Assembly: GCA_008477525.1 (NCBI GenBank)
Contig: SPDT01000006.1
Location: forward strand, 3,561,501 to 3,625,500
From: Hypomyces perniciosus
Taxonomy: Eukaryota; Ascomycota; Sordariomycetes; Hypocreales; Hypocreaceae
Reading direction: 5' to 3'
DNA length: 64,000 bases
A program made the translations under genes and the position numbers. The notes below the pieces were generated by a model that was given only the letters and a program-made list of their open reading frames with translations, was not told where the DNA came from and ran no database searches. Positions 1-9,995 of the stretch are shown here, piece by piece (within the stretch, counting starts at the first letter, position 1; each line of letters starts with the position of its first letter).

Positions 1-212
1 CTTGCTCCTTTTTGGTGGTGTTTAGTGCTTCGTTTTGAGGCATACCGATCACTAACGTGAGTGGTCGCCTCGTGCCAGACGGCGTCAGCTTTGGCTCTCC
101 TAGTAAAGTACCCCTCGCCTCAAGTCGTGCTGGGCATCATCCGATACCAAACCATTGGCCGTGCGCCCAACTCGCCGTGTGTGCACCACGATAGAATCCC
201 TCGTTCCGCAAG

Positions 213-3200
213 ATGGAGCACAGTCGCGGTATTCATGACCAGGAGATGTTCCTGAGCAAACCGGCTCCGGAGGACTGCGACAGTCCAACAGTGGAACCCT
301 TGCGCATCTTTAAGCCCAAGAGTCCTGAGCCCCAGACTCTGGCATCCCCCTCATCCTCCTCCCTCAGGCCAACGTTCCCATTGCCTCCTGGTGCCTCAAG
401 CTCCGCTGCTCCGCTACCCTTTCCCGACGACGACGACGATGACCATCTTCGTAAACCAACCCCTCCTAAGCCATATGGTGCTGCCTACAACGACACAACT
501 CCACGCATAGATACGAATCCCGCTGAGAAGAAGCCTGGCCTGGCCGAAAGACGAGGTGCCGCACCAAAGCCTATACAGTCCCCTTCGAGCCCTGATGCCG
601 ACTACGGCCTATTTGCGAAACCATTGCAGGACAAGCCGGGCACCTCGAAGCCAGAATACCCAACTTACCAAAAGACCTACTACCCGCCGCCCGGAGCAGC
701 ATCTGGCTCGTCGAGCAGTGTGCCTTCACACTTTCAACAACCCCAGCAACCTCTAAAGCCCCCGAACATCGAGAACTTGAGCATAAATGATTCCGGTGTC
801 AACCGCTTCGCCTCCACGGCCTCAAACTCCACTACGAGGGCCAGCAGAGGGTCGCCTCCACCTCCAGAAACCCCCATCGCAGAGCCCGGAAATGTACCTG
901 GCGGTGGAATCGAGGCTCGATATGCCGCTTCTGGTATTTCGGGCACAGCAACACTCAACAGCCTTCAAGCTTCTCAGGCCCAGAGTGCCGCGGCAGCCCA
1001 GAGGCTGGCACAGTATGGCAATCAGCCACCACCACAACGTCCCTGGACACCTACGGAATCCCCTGATCAGGCTCCTTCGGGTCCCCCAACTGTCTACCAA
1101 GGTCTTAACGCTATCTCAACTCCTCAGCCACAACAGCCGGTCAGTATCCCTCCTCCACAGCAGCCGGCACAGAATCAGAGCAACTCTACTCCACAAGTGA
1201 GCGTGTTGGAACAAGATTTCCAGCGCATGTCTAGCAGCTCGCCGCCTCCAGCATACTCGAGCGTGAACCCTAATGGACGCTCATCCTATCCAAACGAGAA
1301 GCAGCGGCCACAGCAAGCCAGTCAAACACCAACTCCTGTCCCGGTTCCGGTTCCGGCTCCGGCTCCGGCTCCAGCTCCAGCTTCAGCCTCTGCCCCAACC
1401 CCAGCCCCTGTCCAACCTTCTACAGCCGATAACTCAGCAGCGCCAAAGAAGGATGCCGCAACTGTTGCTGCCATTACTGCTGGTCTTGCATCTCCGGCTC
1501 TCCAGCACCCAGGACATCCTGCGTTCGCCAATGACCCTCGGCCAGAGCAGCAAAACGGTCAGAGTGCTCAGGTTGTTACTGTGCCACCTAATCTGGCAGC
1601 GGCTGGCCCTGCTTCCCCACCGCCTTTACCTGAGGGTTGGATTGCTCATCTTGATCAGAACTCGGGCCAATATTATTACATCCACTTGGCCACTCAGGCG
1701 ACGCAGTGGGAATTCCCCAAAGGGCCAAATCCGATTCAACATGAGCAGGCTCCACTCTCACCCACTGCCTCAACGTACGGAAATCCCTTGTTTTCACCCG
1801 TATTCGGCAAGCAGTCTATGGGCTCGCCCATGTTTCCCCCGCATACGCCTGGGTATGCTGAAAGTATCATGAGTGTTGCAGCCTCGCAGGCGCCCACTGT
1901 CGGCTTCACAGGACCGCCACCAAGCGCAGGTATCGACATGTATAGGATTCAACCCACTAATGGCGTCTACTTTGGCCCTTACCTGAAATACATCAACATG
2001 AACGTTGAGCTTGGTAAATGGTTTGGAAGTATACTAATTGTCACGGATGCGCCGCAACCGCCCACAATTCATATACATTTGAGCGTGGATCTCTCTCCAA
2101 ACCCCCGGCAGCTTCAACCTCATGCGATTTATACGCATCAGCGTTGGACTTTTTACAAGTATGAAATCAATCTCGATATGAGCGACGCCACTGAACGATG
2201 GACATATGCAGTCACATCGCATTTGGGCTGTACTCGATATGAGTTTGTTGTGGCAGGAAGATCCGAGGCCTCATGGCGGTTCATCGCTCATTCAGGCAAT
2301 GACTTCGCTGTCAGTACTTCTCAAAATGAGCGTTCTAAGCTTGGGGGTGTTGGTTTCATGTGGAAGGATGTGCTCCAGAAGAACGTCGATTGCGGTGGCT
2401 TCCATGTTCAGCTAGGCCTCGGCGACCAGATATATGGCGATCGCCTGTGGAAAGAGGTTCCTCTGATGAAGCAGTGGCTAGCTTTGAGCGGCAGAGACAA
2501 CAAGAAAAATGTCCCATGGACGGCACATCACGAAGAAAATGTATCACACGCCTACTTCCATTACTACACAAGTCACTTCGACCAGCCTTATCTGAGAGAA
2601 GCATTCGCTCAGATTCCCCATATCCTGCAAATTGACGATCATGATATGTAAGTTTGAAGCCAACCTCACTCCATATAAGCCACGCTAATGTGAATAGTTT
2701 CGACGGATACGGCTCTTATCCTGACTATATGCAGGCATCTCCTGTATTCAAGAACGTTGGGCGAATAGCGTCCGAGATGTATCTGTTGTTCCAGCATCAC
2801 ACCACCGTAGAGATGATGCGGAATGTCAGGACTGATCACGACATTTTTACCATTACAGGTACCGGATGGCATTTTGTTAAATATCTTGGCCCAGCGGTTG
2901 TCGTTGTCGGGCCGGACTGTCGATCGGAGCGGACCCGAGCCCGGGTGATGGCAGGACCCACTTACCAAGGCATTTTCCCCAAGGTCGCAACGCTGCCACC
3001 GAGTGTCCAGCACGTTATCTGGATGGTTTCTGTCCCCTTGGTATACCCTAGACTGGACACTGTGGAAAGCCTTGCGAACACGGTTGCGGCTGGGAAGAAG
3101 GCCGTCAATACCACATACAATATCCTTGGCAGAGTCACAAGCTCAGTGGCGGGAGTAGTTGGTGGTAAGGAAATGGTTCAACAAGGTTTCAGCCAAGTCA

Positions 3201-3936
3201 AGAAGGCAGTAGGCAAGACAGGTCTCATGGGAAATGTCCTCAACCAGTTTGGAGAACTGGACATCCAGGAGGTGCTGAAAGATATGTGGACCCACGAATC
3301 CAAGGATCTGGAGAGAACATATTTCATCCGGACCCTACAAGGCATCTCTCAGCAGAAGGGCATACGTATGACGTTTTTGTCGGGAGGTAAGTCAATAACA
3401 TGGTTTTATGTTGTTGGATGGTTTATCAAAACTAACACGCGATGCCAATAGATGTCAACTGTGCAGGGGCTGGCCTAGTGCACGACCCAACTCACCCCGG
3501 CGATCACAAGACAATGTACCAGGTCATCACGTCTCCAATCGTCTCAGCACCACAGAGCTCCTACGTGCTGAAGATGCTGCACAACCAAAAGACGTTATAC
3601 GTGCCACAGAACGGGCACAAATCGACTCACGAGGTGTCGGACACCAAGGAAGACATGATGGAAATCTTCCATACCGACCCCAGCGGCGGTGTTCGAGAGA
3701 TGAAGAAGCTCATGGGCCGCAGGAATTACACTGCTTTCATCGTGTACGACCAAGATGCGGTCGTTGCCCAAAACCAGACCCCTTTTAGCCCTAACCCCAG
3801 CTTGAACAGCGGCCAGCAACAAGGTCTGTCCAGACTCAGTCTTGCGGTTGACTTTGTGGTGCAAGGCGATGGACCTTACACGTCGACAAGCAAGTACGGC
3901 CCTGTAATTATTCCGCACTTGGAGTATGGAAGATGA
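213..3936 (+). CDS. WW-domain PhoD-like metallophosphatase family protein
   Basis: Three exons (213-2647, 2698-3386, 3452-3936) give 1202 aa. Both introns have GTAAGT donors, and splicing restores frame through the DDHD motif. The first 460 residues are Pro/Ser/Gln-rich and disordered, with a Pro-Val/Pro-Ala repeat near 1340-1410. A WW domain (about 470-503, Trp476 and Trp499) follows; such domains bind proline-rich ligands. Residues from about 550 on resemble the fungal PhoD-like phosphatase family: a GDQ-Y motif near 738, DDHD at 808-811 at the first exon junction, and SGDV at 1040-1043. PhoD enzymes are metal-dependent phosphodiesterases/phosphatases. The residue after SGDV is Asn1044 where bacterial PhoD usually has His, so activity is uncertain. 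There is no signal peptide, so it is probably intracellular. The substrate is unknown. The family call is firm, the function inferred. Confidence 0.88.
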
Positions 3937-4318
3937 TGGATGAGGTTTATTAAGGAACTAGGGTGCAGGGATAGAAAGAGGAGGGATGCAGACTGGAGGT
4001 GGTATATCTCGGCTGGCCATGATATTGTGGATATACCATTCCCGTTTATTCATTCATGATTTATGTCACGTATAGGAGACTGGAACTCCTTTCCTCATTT
4101 TCGATAGTTGCACGATGGCACCTCTTGGTAGCGATTTTTTGTGGATGTTTTAGAGACAGCTAGAAGTTGCGCATGAAAACTCTAAGCCATAGTGTATGTA
4201 TTATTGGTCGATTTAGAGGCGTGTTTAGAAAAAGTGTCATCTCATCATGAATAAAATACTCATTCTTGTTTTGCAGATTCCCGCTCCGCAACTACATCCT
4301 TGCTCTTATATTCCAAAT
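3937..4318. other. convergent 3' intergenic region
   Basis: This 382-bp spacer lies between the stop codons of two converging genes and should hold both 3' UTRs. AATAAA occurs near 4251 on the plus strand and could serve the upstream gene. No coding signal was seen. Confidence 0.6.
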
Positions 4319-5372
4319 CTAGAGATCAAAGGTCTTCTTTAGGATACGGATTGTGTCCTCGGGACCCTTGACAGTGTGGCCAATGGTCCTGGGGTCGTTG
4401 AAGATTTCCCAGTCGTTTCCGCCCTGGAAGGTCTTGTCGCCGAAGAAGTGGATGTTCTTGTAGGTGATGCCGCCGGGTTTCTTGGCCTCGTTCTCGAGGT
4501 GCTGCAGACAGTATGTCTTGTCCCAGCCGTTGGGGAAGACGTCGAAGGATATTTGGCCGCCGATGGAGAAGCTACAATTAACAAATGGATGTTAGGTCGA
4601 TGGGGGGAGGGGGTAGATGAGGAGAGGCAGTGACGTACTTAAGTCCCAGGTGACCGAAGCGCTCCTTGAGAGCAGCGACAAACTTGTCCCTGACCTTAGC
4701 CTCCTTATCGAAAGCCTCGAAATCATGGCGCTCCTGGACGCTGGCGTTGCGGCCGACGGGGCTGACGTTGATCATGCCATTGCGGAACTCGACAAAGGTA
4801 CCTCGCTTGACGGGGATGTCAAGGTCGGCGATGTAGTGCAGGCAGAAGTTGACGAGCTCCTTGTACTGGTCCTCGCCGATCCAGCGGATGAAGCTGTTGG
4901 AGGGCAGGGCCTGGCCGAGCTTGTAGGCCGTGAGGCCGTTCTCGGCGAAGCAGAAGTCGAAGAGGGTGGTGACGGGGACGCCGGCGGCTTTGCCGAGCTG
5001 TTCCTCCTGCTTGACGAGGTCGGAGCCGCCGACGAAGCCGATGGCGCATTTTTGGCGGAGGTTTTGGAGGAGGGCGAGGATTTCGGGGGAGGCTGTCTAG
5101 ATGGCAGATGCTGTGTTAGCGGTTTGCTCTTTTTCTTTCTTTTTCTTCTTCTTCTTCTTTTTGGATTGAAGACGCAGTGAACTGCAGCGAGAGATATAAC
5201 AGTGATTGACGGCAATAGCGAGAAAGGAAGCGAAATCAGAGGAGGGAGAAAGGGGGCAAATGAGACATACAAGACGAGCTGGAGTCAGTGTGCCGTCAAC
5301 GTCAAAGAGGCAGATGGTGTCCTTCAGAGGACGCTCCTCAAGAGGAGAGTAGCTCGGCGAGGCGGCAGCCAT
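4319..5372 (-). CDS. sec53: phosphomannomutase
   Basis: This cytosolic HAD-superfamily enzyme converts mannose-6-phosphate to mannose-1-phosphate for GDP-mannose, and so feeds N-glycosylation, O-mannosylation, GPI anchors and wall mannan. Exons 5271-5372, 4639-5096 and 4319-4571 give 270 aa, close to the usual eukaryotic length of about 250-270. The nucleophile motif DVDGT lies at residues 24-28 (Asp24, Asp26). The cap region has the family pattern GFVGGSDL and the FRNGM-N-SP-GR stretch, and the C-terminal part carries FFGDKT and GHTV. The first intron is 174 bp and pyrimidine-rich, long for this window; the second is 67 bp. The start is the first ATG in frame. It is one of five consecutive minus-strand genes and converges on the PhoD-like gene. 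The identification rests on many family motifs and is secure. Confidence 0.95.
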
Positions 5373-5824
5373 GAAGGGCGATTGCTTTGTGGGTATGCCT
5401 TGGGCGGCTATTATGAATGCTGCTCAACTAGGAGTAGAGGTTGCTGGAGGATTAAGCTGGAGGATTAAGCTAGAGGAGGGAGAATGAAGTAGGGAGCTTG
5501 GAGCTGAGGGGTTGTTGGAGCTTGTGGACAGCATGTCAATAGGTGACTTGTGTCATTGGCACGAGCACGATGCAGAACAATCAATTTGTCGATTACAAAC
5601 ACCAATTGCTATAACTAATTGAGTCGTAATCTCCTCAATGATCAAAGGAACATATCAGTCAGTTCATGGCAAAAAGAAAAGAAAAAAGCTTGAAAGTCGT
5701 ATAGATTTGCTGAAGAGGTACGAAGTACGAAGTAGTACATACAAAAGACAGGGCTCCGTATTATAGAGGGGTTGATGTTTAGTAGTTAATCGCCGTGTCA
5801 ATCTGGCTTAGCGCCTTTAGACCA
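5373..5824. other. intergenic region upstream of phosphomannomutase
   Basis: This 452-bp spacer holds the phosphomannomutase promoter and the 3' end of the next gene. It contains a 15-bp direct duplication (about 5447-5474) and a TACGAAGTACGAAGTA stretch near 5719. No gene was seen. Confidence 0.5.
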
Positions 5825-7189
5825 TCAAGTATCATGATACACCTTCATCAAGCCCGCCTTCATGTTGGTGATTTGACTGTTGAGATACCTCTCCTTATCC
5901 TCCATCGCCACAATCCTCTCCTGCAAACGCGCAATTTTGATGTTTTTCTCATGAACAGCTGCTCTGGCCGAGTCTCTGCCCATGGCGATGCCTTTCGTCT
6001 TGCGCACAGACGTAACCAACAGCTGCCGTACAGACATGAGTATAGAATCTTCAACACGCTGGCCCCGGAGCAGACCCATGACGCGTTCGGTGATGTCGTC
6101 ATCGTCATCGGCCCGGTGTGAAGTAGAGAGAGAACCAGTACTATCATTACTCAGAGAGGTATTCGAGAGAGTGGTAGTGGTAGTAGACTGTGTGCTCTCG
6201 GGGTTTGTTGTTGCTTTAGATGGTGTAGGCGTCATCCGTGGTTCTTCGAAAGAGACCGTCTTCTGGCGCTTTGCAGACTCTGTCTTGGGGAACAGGGTGC
6301 GGGCCACGGGCTGCTGCGACGAAGTGAGGCGATTGCCACCGGACGTGTCATAGACTCTTTGTTTGAGGAGTTTCTCAACACTCCTGTCTGCCATGGCAGC
6401 TAGCTGTCTCTCTTCATCAGAGCCTATGTCGCTGAACTCATCGTCCTCGAAAGCGTCCCGCTTGCGCTTGGAGGCACCACTAGGACCGGGCGTGAGCAGG
6501 GCAAAGTTGGATTGAGCTGTCATTTCTGTCTTTGTTACGGTACTTCTTCCCGCCGTTGATGCTTGCGTTGTATGAGATGGCGCCTTTTGGGAAGCTTTGG
6601 CGGGGACTTTGTCCTTGTCCTCATCCTCGTCCTCGTCCTCGTCCTCGTCCTCATCTTCCATGAAAATGACAGTGCCCCTAGAACTACTAGGATCACTTCG
6701 TCGTCGACTTCCCGTAAGCTGGAAACCACAGGACGTCAGGCGTGTCTGAGTAAGACTCGGCGTCTTAGGCTGCGTCGATGATGTGATCCCGACAACACCC
6801 TCTGACACTGCGGATTGAAGCACAACCTCTCTCAACCTGGCCTCCTCAAACCACAGGAAGAAGCCGCATCCCGAGGGAGGAGGAATTGGGCAAGCCCAGA
6901 ACGGCTTTCCCTTGTTAGGGGTGTTCTTTTGGACACTGCGCTCCACTGCTCTTCTGCGAGGAGAACAGTTACCTGGATGCACATATGTTAGGTTAGTCCA
7001 GATGAGTGGAAAGTTGAGATGAGATGAGATGAGACGCATGAGATGATGGATAAACGTACACCACCATTCGCCGCCGTGCCAAAGTCCCTTGAGCCTCTTC
7101 TTCTCAGTCGAAGGCGTACTTGGCGGTACAGGATTAGTAGTAGTAGTATCAGCATCCTGATGAGGAGCTCGGGGAGGCGTTGTCGCCAT
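5825..7189 (-). CDS. GRF zinc-finger protein, function unknown
   Basis: Exons 7060-7189 and 5825-6972 give 425 aa. The 87-bp intron is a multiple of three and has no in-frame stop, so retention would keep the frame, but removing it reunites the zinc ligands. The GRF-type zinc finger spans about 37-85, with Cys44, Cys46, Cys71 and Cys79, an N-K-G-K-P-F core and the CGFFLW signature. GRF fingers bind single-stranded nucleic acid in topoisomerase III, APE2 and NEIL3, but no catalytic domain is attached here. The middle is Ser/Thr-rich with an acidic Glu-Asp run (coded near 6610-6660) and basic KRKR/KRQK clusters that could be nuclear signals. The C-terminus (about the last 100 residues) looks like a coiled coil. 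The upstream in-frame codon at 7258 is TTG, so ATG 7189 was chosen. A role on DNA is inferred only. Confidence 0.8.
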   Translation of the reverse strand: MATTPPRAPHQDADTTTTNPVPPSTPSTEKKRLKGLWHGGEWWCTFIHHLMRLISSHLNFPLIWTNLTYVHPGNCSPRRRAVERSVQKNTPNKGKPFWACPIPPPSGCGFFLWFEEARLREVVLQSAVSEGVVGITSSTQPKTPSLTQTRLTSCGFQLTGSRRRSDPSSSRGTVIFMEDEDEDEDEDEDEDKDKVPAKASQKAPSHTTQASTAGRSTVTKTEMTAQSNFALLTPGPSGASKRKRDAFEDDEFSDIGSDEERQLAAMADRSVEKLLKQRVYDTSGGNRLTSSQQPVARTLFPKTESAKRQKTVSFEEPRMTPTPSKATTNPESTQSTTTTTLSNTSLSNDSTGSLSTSHRADDDDDITERVMGLLRGQRVEDSILMSVRQLLVTSVRKTKGIAMGRDSARAAVHEKNIKIARLQERIVAMEDKERYLNSQITNMKAGLMKVYHDT

Positions 7190-7888
7190 GGCGACGAGAA
7201 ACGCCTTCCGATGAAGAGGGAGCCTCGATTGATTGAACGACTGCTGTGAAGAAGTCAATCTACTTCATCTCAGAGCCTCTCACTCACTATGCACTCCGCT
7301 GTGCATACGGAGTACGAGGACAGAGCATACAAAGAAAAAAGAAAGCATAGACAGATGAATCTCAGTGGAGTTGTAAAGGTCCAAGGGCCCAAGAGTCGAG
7401 GCGGGAGGCAGCCGGGACCAGCCGAGGGGCAACTAAAATAAAGCCTGAAGCGGCCGTTACAACGCCCGTCAAAACTGCCCTGGCGTCCAGTGAAACATGA
7501 AATGGACGAGGCTGGGCTTCAGGCACTACTCGTAATGATAAGAAACCATTGCTGACCAGGTAGGTTCAAAAATGGAAATACAAATACTATCATCAGGCAC
7601 ACCTTCAAGTTGCAAAAGATATATCCATAATTTTTTTTCTCTTTCGGAATTCTATGCTCGTATTCCCGAGGGCCCCCCCTCTGGCCAACGCTCGGGAAGT
7701 TTAGAGAGAGAGAAATATCATATGCTAAACCGGCTACGCCATTCGCAGTATCCTCGTTTCATGAGATCTGGTTCCCACTGAATATATTAACACAAACACG
7801 ATCAAATACCCTCCCCCCCCCATGCCAAAGACACCCCACCATTCCTGATTTTGGGATCCCCTGATTTCTTTTGCAGTTTTGCTAGTTC
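7190..7888. other. intergenic region
   Basis: This 699-bp spacer between two minus-strand genes holds the promoter of the GRF gene and the 3' UTR of eIF3m. It has a TACGGAGTACGA motif near 7305 and homopolymer C and T runs (7630-7680, about 7810-7820). No coding signal was seen. Confidence 0.5.
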
Positions 7889-9266
7889 TTAGTCGTCGTT
7901 GTCTGTCCTCTCTCGTTGCGGCTGTCGTCGCCGCCCGCCCTCCTGGCCGCCAACATTCGTGTTGGCCAGCTTACGCTCCAGCTCCTGCACTTCACGCTCC
8001 TTCTGCGCCTTGGCATTGACCTGCTCCTGGCGCAAGACACCCAGGACGTTCTGCAGAGTCGACCGCCAATGGTCAACACGTGTGGCGAGCTCCTGGTACT
8101 GCTTCTGGCCAAAGACTCGGTAGGTGACCTTGTGGACGAGGAACATGTTGCGCTGTTGCGACAGCTTGCCCTCGACGAGACCGGCTCGGATAACGTCAAT
8201 CACCCACATCTCGACCTCCTCCTGGGGAATCTGAAGCGCCTTGGTAATCTTGGCGTATTCGACCTCGCGGCTCGGTGTAGCAGCTGCTAGGCTGGCAAAT
8301 GTGAGAAGTCGCATCTTGCGATGCAGTTTCTCCGCGTCCAGCTTCTGTTCCTCAACCCAGCCCTGGTGCTCATCGTTGAAGTCGTTGTAATCCTCGAGGT
8401 CCTGTTCGGCAAAGATGTCGAGCAACTGAGAGTAGACAGGGTGAGAATCACTGAGCGCCTGCACGCTGGGGATGGCGCGAAGGTCTTGGAAGAGGTAGTG
8501 GGTGTTGGAAAGAATGGCCATCTTGATAGCGCGCAGTGATAATCTTTGAGCGTCCTCTGAGGCAATGTCGCCCTTCTCATCGCCATCAAATGTCCGGAGA
8601 GCCTTCAGAATAAAGTCGTAAGCCGTTCTACATGTGTGTGTTCCAGTTAGCAACAATTCCCAACACTCAGCACGATGCAGTGCGGGGTTGTCCTCACGCT
8701 TCCTCGCCGGCTTCGAGAGCCACCTCCGCCACCTCCTCATAAATCTTCCTCTCGACATCCGCACCACTGCCCCATGAGGCGATCCAGTCCGGCAGCTTCT
8801 CCAAGTAAGGCCGTAGGTTGTCGAAAATGCTATTCGTCTTCAAGAACTTGAGAATTTCCATGAAAACCCGGGCTCGGATGGGGTCCTTGGGCTCGAGCAA
8901 GTTGAAAACAGTAGCCAGCGCATTCAGCGACAGACCGGTGCCGTGTACGGGAGAGTTGAGCAGGGGCTTGGCGAAGTTGGCGCAAAGCGCGGGCAGATGC
9001 TTCTTGGGGTCTGATGACTGCATCACCAGGTGGATCATGAGGTTCGAGGCGGCCGTGAACTCCTTCTCGGGGACGGTGCTGAGGCCGCCGGACGCCGTGA
9101 CCAATTTGGAGAGAACCTCCTCTGTCGGCACCTGCTTGTCGCCGCTCAGAAGCTGCTTCGCCTCCTCAGCCTTGAGGTATTCAGCCATCTCCCGGGCGAG
9201 ATCCTCGAAGGATCCATCGACAAAGAGCAGCTGCGGCTGCTGCCCATTGTTCTTGGCGGCAGGCAT
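7889..9266 (-). CDS. eif3m: eukaryotic translation initiation factor 3 subunit M (PCI domain)
   Basis: This is a subunit of the eIF3 complex, which recruits mRNA and Met-tRNA to the 40S ribosome. Exons 8698-9266 and 7889-8627 give 435 aa. The 70-bp intron has donor GTGAGG and a GCTAAC branch site. The N-terminal part has the family pattern [12 protein letters not shown]. The middle is helical repeat, and a PCI winged-helix domain covers about 230-390, including the stretches RLLTFASLA and [17 protein letters not shown]. The tail is charged and probably coiled coil. The upstream in-frame codon at 9287 is TTG, so ATG 9266 (MPAAK) was chosen. CSN7-type COP9 subunits also have a PCI domain, but the N-terminal motif and the length favour eIF3m. 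Confidence 0.93.
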
Positions 9267-9995
9267 TTTTGCCTCGGATTCTTTCAAAGGCCGGTCACTA
9301 GGCAGTCTCGACGCTGGCTCTAGGGTCCTACGATCGGTCGGCCGATAGGGGACGTCGTGTCGTGAGGGTGAGCGGGGCGTGAGCGTAGGCGTTCAAACCG
9401 GAAAATGTGATGTTGAGCGTCCGTCTGGCAGGGTCGGCGCCTGAATAGCCCTCTGGTGGGGTCTGTGGTCAAATCCAATCCAACACACGCCACCCCACCG
9501 ATTTTTCTGCCACTCCAGATGTGTGGGAGTAGCTAAGCGAGGGCGGTGACGCTGCGTTGGTGGGATGAGCCATGTGACACCACACGTGCGCTCCGAGGAA
9601 CTATAGGATCTATTGAACTGAATGTAAAACAAGACTTTTCGATTATAAAACTCAAGCAACTAACTCCTTTGAGATCGCTAAACGGTATAATATATATGTA
9701 ACTCCCTTCAAGTCCACCCACCTTTGCCAGATCCATCATTAAGATCGGGGAGACAGCTGGTCTCCAGTGATTGTTCCAACAAGCCATATCCGCCAGACAG
9801 TATCCCAAAAACCAGAAGAAGAAGAAAAGCAAGAAAGAGGTACTAGGAGAGCAAAATAGGAAAAGGCCCGCAATACCAAGTTTCTCCATCCCAAAGCCAT
9901 CCTGATCCGACATCTATAAAACACATGCAGGGCTCCATAGTCAACTGAAACAATTCAAGCAAAATTCGGTCAACCATAGCCAGTAGTAATTCTTC
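9267..9995. other. intergenic region
   Basis: This 729-bp spacer contains the eIF3m promoter next to 9266 and the 3' UTR of the CHK2-like gene, which ends at 9996. The part from 9600 to 9950 is AT-richer. No gene was recognised. Confidence 0.5.

Noticed and set aside
4617..5180. 187-codon plus-strand frame
   Set aside because: It lies opposite the phosphomannomutase exons, whose motifs are unmistakable.
7190..7258. Longer N-terminus for the GRF zinc-finger protein
   Set aside because: The extension starts at TTG; the first ATG is at 7189.
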